Below are positions 1 to 8,172 of a DNA stretch of 27,599 nucleotides, piece after piece. A program made the translations under genes and the position numbers. The notes beneath the pieces were generated by a model that ran no database searches, had not been told where the DNA came from, and worked only from the letters and a program-made list of their open reading frames with translations. How positions within the stretch are numbered: the first letter of the stretch is position 1; each line of letters opens with the position of its first letter. This DNA comes from GCA-2693325 sp964011675 (lineage in GTDB: Bacteria; Latescibacterota; UBA2968; UBA8231). The stretch is taken from assembly GCA_964011675.1 (NCBI GenBank), contig CAXGPR010000049.1:1-27599 (forward strand). Direction: 5' to 3'.

Positions 1-674
1 GCTGCGATGGAGTTGCTCACTTGGCTATGCTAATGGGGCGTGATCACCCGAACGATCAGGTCTTTGACAGTGGCACTGTCGGCACTTGGAATGTGTTGGA
101 TGCGTCTGAAAAAGAGTGCGTCAACTGGGTTGTCTCCTACAGCAGCGTGAATGCAATGGGCCTATTTATGGGTGAATCTGAGCCCGATTATCTCTCCTTT
201 GCCGAAGAGCACGGATGTCGACCCGGTCGGCCGTACGGTACGTCAAAATACGTGGGTGAACAGATGTGTCGGCTGTTTATGGAACGCACGGAGATTTCAA
301 CGGTGTGCATCCGCCCCCCCGCTGTGCTATCAGATGAGCGTATAGCGTCTATGCGCAGGGCGCACGCCGAGCAGCCCGAATCGGCGTGGACCCCTTTCTG
401 GGAATATGGCTGCTACATACACGTCGAAGACTTGGCGCGTGCTACGGTGTGTGCATTGACCTGTCCCGATCCAGGACACGAGGTGCTGCTGGTTGTGGCA
501 GAGGATATCTCATCGCGCGCGATGAGCAGCAAAGAGTGGGCCGAACACGTGGTTCCACACGTTCCCTGGCGCGGCGGGGCTGAATATGATGTCGATCCCT
601 ATCGTGCACTGGTCGACGGCGGGCGCGCTCAGCGCATGCTGGGCTGGAAACCTCAGTACAGGTGGGACGGTTAG
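1..674 (+). CDS. NAD-dependent epimerase/dehydratase family protein (5' end outside window)
   Basis: The reading frame is open from base 3, before any start codon, so the N-terminal NAD-binding glycine motif lies outside the window. About 223 residues remain. The visible part begins with CDGVAHLAM, which matches the strand after the Rossmann core in extended SDR epimerases. It continues through SYSSVNAMG (the catalytic Ser/Thr strand), YGTSKYVGEQ (the YxxxK catalytic pair) and CIRPPAVL, and ends in GWKPQYRW, a typical terminal motif of sugar-nucleotide epimerases. The fold and cofactor class are clear, but the substrate is not: no diagnostic GalE or RmlB residues are visible. Its stop codon overlaps the stop region of the convergent hydrolase by 4 bases, so the two transcripts run into each other. 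Confidence 0.85.
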   Translation, partial: CDGVAHLAMLMGRDHPNDQVFDSGTVGTWNVLDASEKECVNWVVSYSSVNAMGLFMGESEPDYLSFAEEHGCRPGRPYGTSKYVGEQMCRLFMERTEISTVCIRPPAVLSDERIASMRRAHAEQPESAWTPFWEYGCYIHVEDLARATVCALTCPDPGHEVLLVVAEDISSRAMSSKEWAEHVVPHVPWRGGAEYDVDPYRALVDGGRAQRMLGWKPQYRWDG

Positions 675-2623
675 GCCGTCAGCCCGGCTTCGCCCAGCGC
701 TAGCCTGAGTGCTTTTCCGCGCAGAGGTTTCATATCGGGCCCCCACGGTTCGATTAGGCGGAGGCGTTTGCCCAACGCGCGGTAGAGGTCGGGTAGGTCA
801 AAGTAGCGCAGCGCGCCGCGCAAAAAGTTTGCTGCTGGCCAGGCTACGAGTGGGGCTTTACACCATGCAGTATACGAGATTGGGGCGTTATACAGAGTAA
901 CCGTGTCGCTCCGGTCGTGTAAAAGCGCTACGCAGAGTGCAATAAGGGCTCCCTGACCCCGTCCGTGCAGGCGGACTTTCTGCGCGCCTTCGCCAACTAG
1001 TAGGTCGAGTGCACTGAGTGTGTCGTGCACGCGCCGTCCGAGATAGCTTTCTCCTAACATAAGAGCGTGCCCGTGAAACAGGTAATCCATGCCGTAGGGA
1101 TGAAAAAAGTCTGCGTCATCGGGTCGTGACTCACCTAAGCCACGCGGGTTGAGTCCATACAGAGGTACGAGATCGGGCAATGCCGAGGAACACTCTGAGA
1201 CCGCGTCGAGATGAGGTAGGTAGAGGGACGGCGTTCGCTCGACGTCGAGCGTGTGCCCTCTCGTCGCATGCGCGAGTCGTTTGTGCAAAAGAGCGCGCAC
1301 GTCGCCTTCGCTCTCAATTGCATAGCGCGCGTGAGTATATTCGCCGTGACGCTGGGGACGCAGGACCCGATAGTGTGGCGTCGAGCTGCGCCGCGGCAGG
1401 CTGAGCAAGGTATGCAGTCGTTTCTTTAAGCGCCCTGTCGGTAGGGAATGACGAGTGCGCGAAAGCTGGTCGGCGCGTTTGGCAATCCATTCGTAAATCG
1501 GTTTGTCGCCGGCCGCTACGGTGTTGCCATCTGGAGTAGTGTTCAGCGCGGTGTTATCTAGGGTCGTGATCTTGCTCACGCACGGTGGGCTACCCGTCGC
1601 GGCGTGGCGAGCAAAAAACTCGACCATGGCCTCTTGGTTGTGACGGGAAAATCCGTGTCCCTGCGGTCCGATAAAGAGGTCGCGATTTGCTGTGGGCGCT
1701 CCGATCAGGTCATAGAATTGTGCCACGTCATCAAACGCTTGCTGCAGGCCGCGACGATCAAAGAAATCATAGCGCTGGCCTAATAGCAGGGTCGGTGAAG
1801 GGGCGCGCGCGATGATAAAGTCGGCCATGTCCAACCCTGAACCAATCACGCCGGGCGGATATTGCTCTGAGTCGGCGGGCAGTTCGTTTTCTAAGTTGTG
1901 GAGAAAGGTGGTAACAAAGCAGCTGGGCGCCGCCATAGTAATTCGCTCGTCGAGTGCCCAGAGCCAAGTAGAGATCGTGCCGCCGCCCGAATTGCCTGTG
2001 AGGCCTACGCGCGTGGTGTCTACTTCTGGACGTGCGAGAAAATAGTCTAGGGCGCGCATGCCATCCCATACGCGCCACATGCCAAAGAAATCACCGACCA
2101 ATTCCAACTGTTTGCCCATCATATTGTGCGCATGCGTGCAGGATGCAACGGCGTTTCTATTTTCCAGGTGCCAGTACTGATCTCGTTCGCCTTGGTTGAT
2201 GGGATCGTATATGAGCGCGGCGAATCCCGCGCGCGCTAGGCGCTGACAGAATGACTGATATATTGGGGCTTGGATGCCTGCCGCGTCGTGTCCACAGGTC
2301 CCGAGGACGGCGGGGAACGGTCCTTCTCCACGAGGCAGATATAAATGGGCACTGACGGTGAAGCCCGGTCGGCTTTCGAATAGAATTTTCTCTATTCGAA
2401 AAAAGCGCCGTTCAATCGTACCACTGCAACGAGCATTGAGCGACGTCTTTCGTGGGCGCGGCGCGAAGGCGCGTGCTATAGCGCGACGAACTTCTTCCTG
2501 ATATTGCCGGGCTTGGGCGTGCGTTCGCAGTGCGCGCAACGTCGCCCTGCGTTCGGCATGCGTAGAGCGCAATCGCTTTACGTAGTAGTCGTGCACCATG
2601 TGCTGGTAACCTGTGCCCGGCAT
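671..2623 (-). CDS. Two-domain alpha/beta hydrolase (acetyl xylan esterase / dienelactone hydrolase-like)
   Basis: This is a protein of 650 residues from ATG 2623, preceded by GGAAAG. The TTG at 2668 is less likely because a good promoter (2669-2697) would place the transcript start downstream of it. ATG 2599 is an alternative. Residues ~60-345 form an acetyl-xylan-esterase-like alpha/beta hydrolase: YDPINQGERD, nucleophile elbow GNSGGG (Ser about 212), an Asp in QRYDFFD (about 286) and GHGFSRH (His about 323). Residues ~460-650 look like a second hydrolase-like lobe with LNPRGLGESR, but its elbow reads GRGQG with no serine, so it is probably inactive. No signal peptide is visible, so the protein is probably cytoplasmic. 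The family handles esters of carbohydrates or xenobiotics; the true substrate is unknown. Confidence 0.8.
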   Translation of the reverse strand: MPGTGYQHMVHDYYVKRLRSTHAERRATLRALRTHAQARQYQEEVRRAIARAFAPRPRKTSLNARCSGTIERRFFRIEKILFESRPGFTVSAHLYLPRGEGPFPAVLGTCGHDAAGIQAPIYQSFCQRLARAGFAALIYDPINQGERDQYWHLENRNAVASCTHAHNMMGKQLELVGDFFGMWRVWDGMRALDYFLARPEVDTTRVGLTGNSGGGTISTWLWALDERITMAAPSCFVTTFLHNLENELPADSEQYPPGVIGSGLDMADFIIARAPSPTLLLGQRYDFFDRRGLQQAFDDVAQFYDLIGAPTANRDLFIGPQGHGFSRHNQEAMVEFFARHAATGSPPCVSKITTLDNTALNTTPDGNTVAAGDKPIYEWIAKRADQLSRTRHSLPTGRLKKRLHTLLSLPRRSSTPHYRVLRPQRHGEYTHARYAIESEGDVRALLHKRLAHATRGHTLDVERTPSLYLPHLDAVSECSSALPDLVPLYGLNPRGLGESRPDDADFFHPYGMDYLFHGHALMLGESYLGRRVHDTLSALDLLVGEGAQKVRLHGRGQGALIALCVALLHDRSDTVTLYNAPISYTAWCKAPLVAWPAANFLRGALRYFDLPDLYRALGKRLRLIEPWGPDMKPLRGKALRLALGEAGLTA

Positions 2624-2668
2624 GCGTCTTTCCGATCTAATGACGTGGTGTTGAAAGTGTGCGGTCAA

Positions 2669-2697
2669 ATTATAGAAAGATCGAAGAGATGTCTCAA
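2669..2697 (-). promoter_or_regulatory. Sigma-70 type promoter for the hydrolase gene
   Basis: On the minus strand TTGAGA (2697-2692) and TATAAT (2674-2669) are separated by exactly 17 bases. The predicted start of transcription is near 2662, leaving a leader of about 39 bases before ATG 2623. This is a near-consensus match, and it also argues against the TTG start at 2668. Confidence 0.6.
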
Positions 2698-2718
2698 CTG
2701 CCCCACTTTAGTACGGAC

Positions 2719-2746
2719 TTGCAGCGGTGAGAGCTGTCCTTATTTT
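2719..2746 (+). promoter_or_regulatory. Candidate promoter for the membrane desaturase
   Basis: TTGCAG (2719-2724) and TATTTT (2741-2746) are separated by 16 bases, in the ~180-base divergent region between the hydrolase and the desaturase. The leader to ATG 2804 would be about 50 bases. The match is moderate. Confidence 0.35.
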
Positions 2747-2803
2747 AATGAGTGGACCCCTTCAGTGTGCTCTATCTACTCACAGAAAGACAGAACAAAA
2801 CGC

Positions 2804-4363
2804 ATGAAAGAATCTCCTTCGAGCCGAATGGTTATATGGCGCGGGCCGCGCGGCACTCTCACGTTGTCTATTGTTCCCTTCTTGCTCTTACAGCTATCGG
2901 TTCTTTTGGTCTTTACGACGTACTTCTCTTGGGTCGGTGTAGCGATTTGCCTCCTGTCATATTGCGTTCGGATGTTTGCCATAACGGGTTTCTACCACCG
3001 CTACTTTTCTCATCGGACCTATAGGATGGGACGGTTTATGCAGTGCGTAGCTGCTCTTTGGGGCGCTACGGCGACGCAAAAGGGGGCGCTGTGGTGGGCG
3101 TCTCACCACAGGATCCATCACAGAAAGAGTGACACGACAGATGATCCACACAATTCTCGGGAGGGATTCTTGCATGCTCACTGGCTGTGGTTTCTCTATG
3201 AGGAGAGTATTGAGACGGATATGGACCAGATTCCCGAACTGGTTCGCTTTCCTGAATTGCGCCTGATTGATCGCTTCTGGTATGTGCCTCCAGTCGCCTT
3301 TGGATGTGCGCTATTTGTTATGGGAGGATGGCATTGGGTAGTGTGGGGATATTTTGTTTCCACCTTTTTGCTGAGCAACGCCACATACACAATTAATTCG
3401 CTGATGCACTACTGGGGAAAGCAGCAGTATTTTACTGGAGATGAAAGCCGCAACCATTGGCTGTTGGCGCTCATTACGCTGGGGGAGGGGTGGCACAATA
3501 ATCACCATCGCTATCAGTCCTCCACTCGCAACGGATTCTTTCGCGGTGAGTTTGACATAACATACTGGATTTTGAAGCTTTTTTCCATCTGTGGGCTAGT
3601 GAGTGCACTGACGCCCGTGCCAGATAAGATACTGGAAGAGGGACGTTTGAATAGACACAGGCAACGCTGTGCGACAGATGCGGGACGACCCTTTGTTCCG
3701 CATCGCATTCGGCTTAGCGAACTCCTAGCAGAAATGCCAGTTAAATCAAAGGGACTGGTGGCCGAAACGCTGCGGCGTGTTCGAGAAGATATTCAGTCTC
3801 TGCGATTGGATATGATTGGACAGAGTGCGAACTGGCGCGCGGATTTACAGGAACTACGCGCGCAAATAAACCGGTGCGGAGCGGAGCTTGCACGAGACGT
3901 TTCAGACGGCATCGCCGTCTCAGGTGATGGGGATGGTGAATGGCAAAAAGGTCTGGCGGTCATCGGTGAGCGCTGTGCGTTGCTGCGCGCTGATTGGTTG
4001 GAGATGAGCGAATCCATTTCCAGTCGAGGGGAAACGCTGCGCAATGAAGTCGAGGTGCTGGGCGCTAAAGTCAGCGGGAGAGGACGTCAGCTATACGGTG
4101 AAGTAGAAGCGCTGAGGAGATCATTGGGGCAAGCTACTCAGCGTCTCGCTGTCGAAGTAGAAGCGTTTCACGCGCAGATGACGGCATCGGTGCAGGAGCT
4201 GCAGCGCGAAGGCGTGCGGGTCGATATTGAGCGAAACTCCGCAGAGTCAGTTCAGCGTTTGCATGCAGAGATCGATGCGCTTTGTAAGTTGGCCATCGAA
4301 AAGAAGCGACAGTTGGGCAACGAATTTGAAGCGTGGGGTAGCGTGCTGCCGCGCATGGCTTGA
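2804..4363 (+). CDS. Membrane fatty acid desaturase (acyl-CoA delta-9 type) with C-terminal helical extension
   Basis: 519 residues from ATG 2804. An open frame continues upstream to 2504, but that part overlaps the divergent gene and has no family similarity that I can see. The three histidine boxes of stearoyl-CoA-type desaturases are intact: HRYFSH (65-70), HHRIHH (101-106) and HNNHH (231-235). They lie among hydrophobic segments (about 20-60 and 160-200), so this is an integral membrane di-iron enzyme that inserts a double bond into an acyl chain. The family core ends near residue 290. The remaining ~210 residues are charged, heptad-like and helix-rich (for example EVEALRRSLGQATQRLAVEV), with few hydrophobic stretches, and look like a cytoplasmic coiled coil. 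It faces a SirB1-type gene whose stop lies 4 bases away. Confidence 0.9.
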   Translation: MKESPSSRMVIWRGPRGTLTLSIVPFLLLQLSVLLVFTTYFSWVGVAICLLSYCVRMFAITGFYHRYFSHRTYRMGRFMQCVAALWGATATQKGALWWASHHRIHHRKSDTTDDPHNSREGFLHAHWLWFLYEESIETDMDQIPELVRFPELRLIDRFWYVPPVAFGCALFVMGGWHWVVWGYFVSTFLLSNATYTINSLMHYWGKQQYFTGDESRNHWLLALITLGEGWHNNHHRYQSSTRNGFFRGEFDITYWILKLFSICGLVSALTPVPDKILEEGRLNRHRQRCATDAGRPFVPHRIRLSELLAEMPVKSKGLVAETLRRVREDIQSLRLDMIGQSANWRADLQELRAQINRCGAELARDVSDGIAVSGDGDGEWQKGLAVIGERCALLRADWLEMSESISSRGETLRNEVEVLGAKVSGRGRQLYGEVEALRRSLGQATQRLAVEVEAFHAQMTASVQELQREGVRVDIERNSAESVQRLHAEIDALCKLAIEKKRQLGNEFEAWGSVLPRMA

Positions 4364-4367
4364 GATG

Positions 4368-5189
4368 TTAGTTGAGCATGGCCAATCGGCCTGATATAAT
4401 CCGTATGTTTTGTTCTATTTCGTCTCGGTCGGATGGATCGTTTGCACACCGCAAATACTGTTCAAAGGCTTTTATAGACTGCTTGTATTGGTGTGCCCTA
4501 TAGTATAAAAAACCCAGATCTCTATAGTTTTCCGCTTCATCTGATACCAACCATGTAATCCGCTGTCCGCAGTGGATTGCTTCGCTTATGCGACGCTCGT
4601 TGACGTGGACTCGTTTCAAGTTGCGTAGCATCCGTGCCAAAATGTCGCGCGGTGCGGCCGGCGCTATAAAGTGTTCGGAGAAGCGGAGCGGATTTCCTTC
4701 GACGACGGGGAGTCGTTTGATCAACTGCGTCTTACTTAAACAGGTCCCGCACTCAAATGGGTCGATAAATACGGGTTCTTCAGGCGCATCACAGCCCACT
4801 AGAAAATGGTAGGGAAAGTTAACGCCAAAAATCGGCAATCCCACTCGCCGTCCGATTTCTATGTAGACGACCGACAGAGTTATGGGAATGCCCAAGCGGC
4901 GCTCAAGAACGGCATCCAAATAGCTGTTTTGCGGATCTTCATAGGCTTCTCTATTGCCGCGAAAACCCAACTCTTCGAATAGATAGGTGTTGAAGCAGTC
5001 GATTCTATTGCGCAGATCTGAAGGTTGGTTCGGCAGAGAAAAATTGTTGGCTAGCCCATCCAGCAAGCGCAGATAGTGGGTAATGTCGAGATCTGGCCGT
5101 CGCTCTTGGGCAATAATGAGAGCACCTCTATCTAATTCAATGGGGCCTTGAGCAAATTCAAAAAAAGGATCTGGTGGGTGCATTGGCAT
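4368..5189 (-). CDS. SirB1-family transglutaminase-like protein with C-terminal TPR
   Basis: 273 residues. The SirB1/UPF0162 core is seen in LDAVLERRLGIPITLSVVY (91-109), IEIGRRVGLPIFGVNFPYH (110-128), FLVG and FIDPFECG (141-148). The C-terminal ~60 residues (YRDLGFLYYRAHQYKQSIKAF and on) form a tetratricopeptide-like repeat, the usual arrangement for this family. SirB1 proteins are papain-like-fold relatives of transglutaminases, and many lack a working catalytic triad; the molecular role is not settled, and a protein-protein or regulatory role is generally assumed. The gene starts 24 bases after the acyl-ACP desaturase stop on the same strand, so the two are probably cotranscribed. No signal peptide is visible. 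Confidence 0.85.
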   Translation of the reverse strand: MPMHPPDPFFEFAQGPIELDRGALIIAQERRPDLDITHYLRLLDGLANNFSLPNQPSDLRNRIDCFNTYLFEELGFRGNREAYEDPQNSYLDAVLERRLGIPITLSVVYIEIGRRVGLPIFGVNFPYHFLVGCDAPEEPVFIDPFECGTCLSKTQLIKRLPVVEGNPLRFSEHFIAPAAPRDILARMLRNLKRVHVNERRISEAIHCGQRITWLVSDEAENYRDLGFLYYRAHQYKQSIKAFEQYLRCANDPSDRDEIEQNIRIISGRLAMLN

Positions 5190-5213
5190 GTGTTGTTACT
5201 CTGCTTCAGGCGA

Positions 5214-6203
5214 TTAGGCGCAGCGATCGTGTATCCAGCTAAACTGCATCGGCGTATGTTCATCGAGTCTTCGCTGGTTCCGTTCGGCTAGACGAGCATA
5301 GCGCGGTCCCAAGTTGCAGAGGAATTCTTGCGCTTCAGCCGCCTCGCTACAGATATTGGTGCGGGTTTCGACAGACCAGGTGCGAACCAAATGCTCAATG
5401 ATCTCGGCGTAGTGGTGCGCGGTATATACGCCCGTGCGCTGTGCCACTAGAGAAAAATGGTCGAAGAGATCGGGGTCTTTACCGTCTTTCATCAGATGGG
5501 CGGGCATGACAACCTGATTTTTCATCAGGTCGCGGAAAGCTAGAATCGCGCCGTTGGGATCGACGTCAAAAATATGTGATATGAAAGCGGTGTAGACTTT
5601 TTCATGACGGGCTTCGTCTCCCGCGATGATGCCGCAGATCTTCTTAAGGTGTTCATCTCCGGCGCGCTGGGCTAAGCGGGCTACATTGCGGTGAGAAACT
5701 CGCGTTGCTCGCTCTTGAAACGACGTGTAGACAAAGCCCTTGTAGGGATCTTGGTGGGCACCGGGGTCAAAGCCGTTTCGTATGAGGTGCTGAATCGTGA
5801 CCTCGACCGCCCGCATGTCGACTCGTCCGCTCAAATACAAATAGCGGTTGAGCAGGTCACCGTGGCGATTTTCTTCCGCGGTCCAGCCGCGAGACCAGCG
5901 CGACCAAGCACTATCGCTAGCGCCCGTTGGGTCGGAAACGCCGTCGAAGCTATTGAGTAGTGTCTGATAGGTTGGAAGCGCTTCTTCCGTCACCATGTCT
6001 CCCACGAGCACTACGAGGACCTCGTCGGGTAACGCAGCGCATTTCGTGCGAAATTCGGCCAACTCCTCTGGCCAGTTTTCACTCGTCATGTTGGGTAGGA
6101 AGTCGTTAGGCTGCCAGCTGTCCTCAACAGACTTTAAATTGGAGAGTTGACTCTCGACAAAGTTTTCCATGTCGGCGATAACTTCTAACTTGTCAGGCTG
6201 CAC
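5214..6203 (-). CDS. Soluble acyl-[acyl-carrier-protein] desaturase
   Basis: 329 residues of the plant/DesA-type ferritin-like di-iron acyl-ACP desaturase family, which places a double bond in acyl chains bound to ACP using ferredoxin and O2. All six iron ligands can be placed: a Glu in VTEEALPTY (73 or 74), ExxH in EENRH (111, 114), Glu in SFQERAT (164), and the DEARHE motif (Glu 197, His 200). The early LEVIADMENFVE and SVEDSWQPNDFLP segments are family hallmarks. No membrane segment or transit peptide is present, so the enzyme is cytoplasmic. Its position 850 bases from a membrane-type desaturase suggests a lipid-unsaturation neighbourhood. A promoter candidate lies at 6255-6282, giving a leader of about 45 bases. 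Confidence 0.93.
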   Translation of the reverse strand: MQPDKLEVIADMENFVESQLSNLKSVEDSWQPNDFLPNMTSENWPEELAEFRTKCAALPDEVLVVLVGDMVTEEALPTYQTLLNSFDGVSDPTGASDSAWSRWSRGWTAEENRHGDLLNRYLYLSGRVDMRAVEVTIQHLIRNGFDPGAHQDPYKGFVYTSFQERATRVSHRNVARLAQRAGDEHLKKICGIIAGDEARHEKVYTAFISHIFDVDPNGAILAFRDLMKNQVVMPAHLMKDGKDPDLFDHFSLVAQRTGVYTAHHYAEIIEHLVRTWSVETRTNICSEAAEAQEFLCNLGPRYARLAERNQRRLDEHTPMQFSWIHDRCA

Positions 6204-6254
6204 AAACGTTACTCCCGGTAGGTGTTACGTCGGGGTGAAAGGGTTGGACCAAAA

Positions 6255-6282
6255 AAGATAACTAGTGTGTGGTAAAACTCAA
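6255..6282 (-). promoter_or_regulatory. Candidate promoter for the acyl-ACP desaturase
   Basis: On the minus strand TTGAGT (6282-6277) and TATCTT (6260-6255) are separated by 16 bases. The stretch 6296-6325 also holds a loose CACGGG/CCCGTG dyad of unknown meaning. The promoter match is moderate. Confidence 0.4.
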
Positions 6283-6340
6283 TCTCGATATGTCCACGGG
6301 GATGGGATTTATATCCCGTGTGAGATATCCAAGGAATACC

Positions 6341-7005
6341 TTAGTTCAGCATCGGTTCTATGCAGTTTGGATCGTCCCACGTCGCTGCGTTCATCTGAGT
6401 CGATACGAGATGCGGATGTAGATCATCTCGTGGATAGGGTTTGAGTAGAGACGGAAGTTGAGTGCGATCTTCCGGATCGGTCTCTAGCCAAGAAAACTGC
6501 GCGTCTGCACCTAATATAACCGGCATGCGGTGGTGAATGGCTGCGACCCCTGGGCTAGCTTCGGTGGTTAGTATCGAACAGGTGTGCAGTAGCTCGCTGT
6601 CGGGTGAATTCCATTCTTCCCACAAGCCGGCCATGCTAAAGGAACGTCCGTCGGCCATTGAAAAGTAGTGGGGTTTTTTGTCGTGTGGCTGTTTTCTCAC
6701 TCGTAGTAGCCGCTGGCAGGCAACAAGCAGCGCCGGCGTCTAAACGCGGCCCGATATGTGGGCTTCTGCGCGACTGTTTCGGCTCGCGCGTTAATCATTC
6801 GGCTTCCCATACGTAAGTTCTTGGCCCAGAATGGAATCAGGCCTCACTACAGCACGTCGAGCGTCTGTTCGCTCTATTCGGGAAGGCATAGTAATGCCGG
6901 CACCGCCATGTTATACCGTGGCTGAGAAGAAAAAGCTATTCGCTCTATGGGCAAGTAGTCGGCTAGGGTGGTAGCGTCGTGAAATAGAGCGAAACGTCCA
7001 CACAT
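6341..7005 (-). pseudogene. SRAP-domain protein (YedK/HMCES family), broken by three frame changes
   Basis: SRAP proteins form a thiazolidine cross-link through Cys2 with abasic sites in single-stranded DNA. The gene starts at ATG 7005 with MCGRFALF, which keeps Cys2, and runs in frame to RYNMA near 6905. The match then moves to another frame (IERTDARRAVVR, about 6880-6846), returns to the first frame for GLIPFWAKN, MINARAETVAQKP and CLLPASGYYE (6843-6690), and shifts again for KQPHDKKPHYF, GLWEEW and IHHRMPVIL (6700-6341). At least three indels therefore break a gene of normal length (about 220 residues) in which all the key motifs (Cys2, NARAE, the Glu of YYE, HHRMP) are still readable. Recent decay or sequence errors both fit. 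No intact copy is in this window. Confidence 0.85.
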
Positions 7006-7067
7006 GAGGCGATTTTTCGGGAAGTTAATTAGGGCATAGGCATAAACGAATTCTTTGCGTGACACAT

Positions 7068-7085
7068 CGTCAAGTATGCTTGACG
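7068..7085. promoter_or_regulatory. 18-bp inverted repeat, possible operator
   Basis: CGTCAAG-TATG-CTTGACG has perfect 7-base arms around a 4-base spacer. It sits in the divergent gap between the SRAP pseudogene and galE, 62 bases before the SRAP start and 100 bases before galE. Size and symmetry fit a dimeric repressor site. I do not recognise the regulator; it is not the E. coli LexA box. Confidence 0.35.
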
Positions 7086-7185
7086 AGCGGCCTGTGAATT
7101 CTGTGTTTTGTGCGCTGGTGTAGGTGCGCATGCTTTAGCGTTTATCCGAGTATACAGAGAGAACGAAAGTGATCGATTAAAATCT

Positions 7186-8169
7186 ATGACAGTCTTGGTA
7201 ACGGGCGGTACGGGATATATTGGTAGTGTTGCTGTAGAGGTCCTACGGACCGCCGGAGAACGCGTGGTGGTGCTCGATGATTTGTTTCGCGGACACCGTG
7301 CTGCACTGCCAGAAGATGTGCCCCTACACGAGGGGAGCGTGGGGGATCGCTCGCTCCTACGGTATCTGTTATCACACTATGATTTTGATGCCTGTATCCA
7401 TTTTGCTGCTCTGACCTACGTGGGCGAATCGGTAGAAGATCCGCTGCGTTACTATGAAAATAACACGGCTCAGACGCTGGTGCTACTCGATGAATTGGTG
7501 CGTGCGGGCGTGCGTCAGGTTGTTTTTTCGTCTACTGCGGCAACCTATGGAGAACCCCAGTACTCGCCGCTGGACGAAGCGCATCCACAAAAGCCAGAAA
7601 ACCCATATGGCTGGGGCAAGCTGTTGGTTGAGCGTGCTCTTGACGCTTGTGATCGGGCACACGGTATGCGCTTTGTGGCGCTGCGCTATTTTAACGCAGC
7701 GGGCGCTACGGTCGAGCGGGGTGAGGATCACGAGCCCGAATCGCATCTGGTGCCCAACGTGCTCTTTGCTGCGTTGGGCAAGCGCGATTATCTATCCGTA
7801 TTTGGCGATCAGTATCCAACCCCCGATGGAACCCCTGTACGTGACTATGTGCACGTGGCTGATCTCGGTCAGGCTCACGCTCTAGCGCTGAAATATCTGC
7901 GCGAAGGCGGCGCTTCGCAGTATATAAATTTGGGCAACGGTCAGGGATATTCCGTGTTGGAAGTCATCGAGACTGCTCGGCACGTTACGGGGCGGACCAT
8001 TGAAGCGCGCATCGAAGTGCCGCGAGCAGGCGACCCTTCATTTCTCGTGGCCAAGGCGGATAAGGCCGTCGATATTCTGGGATGGAAGCCGCAGTACGGC
8101 GATTTGCACAGCATTGTGCAGAGCGCGTGGGACTGGCACCTGCGGCATCCCAACGGATACGGAGGGTAG
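7186..8169 (+). CDS. galE: UDP-glucose 4-epimerase
   Basis: 327 residues from ATG 7186; the frame is open upstream to 7108, but the protein family begins at MTVLVTGGTGYIG. GalE interconverts UDP-galactose and UDP-glucose in the Leloir pathway using bound NAD. The NAD-binding GGTGYIG is at 7-13, DDLFRGHR follows the second strand, the catalytic strand reads VFSSTAATYGEP (113-124), and the YxxxK pair is YGWGK (141-145). ALRYFNAAGA, the GTPVRDYVHVADL motif typical of GalE, and a C-terminal GWKPQYGDL are all present. It is first of a tight galE-galT-galK run with only 3 bases to galT, so it is certainly part of a gal operon. Confidence 0.95.
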   Translation: MTVLVTGGTGYIGSVAVEVLRTAGERVVVLDDLFRGHRAALPEDVPLHEGSVGDRSLLRYLLSHYDFDACIHFAALTYVGESVEDPLRYYENNTAQTLVLLDELVRAGVRQVVFSSTAATYGEPQYSPLDEAHPQKPENPYGWGKLLVERALDACDRAHGMRFVALRYFNAAGATVERGEDHEPESHLVPNVLFAALGKRDYLSVFGDQYPTPDGTPVRDYVHVADLGQAHALALKYLREGGASQYINLGNGQGYSVLEVIETARHVTGRTIEARIEVPRAGDPSFLVAKADKAVDILGWKPQYGDLHSIVQSAWDWHLRHPNGYGG

Positions 8170-8172
8170 GAA

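Noticed and set aside
671..674. Overlapping convergent stop codons of the epimerase and hydrolase
   Set aside because: Four-base tail-to-tail overlaps are common in compact genomes; no sign of more than chance.
2504..2803. 100 extra codons upstream of the membrane desaturase
   Set aside because: They overlap the divergent hydrolase start and its promoter, are unlike any desaturase N-terminus, and the promoter candidate at 2719-2746 lies inside them.
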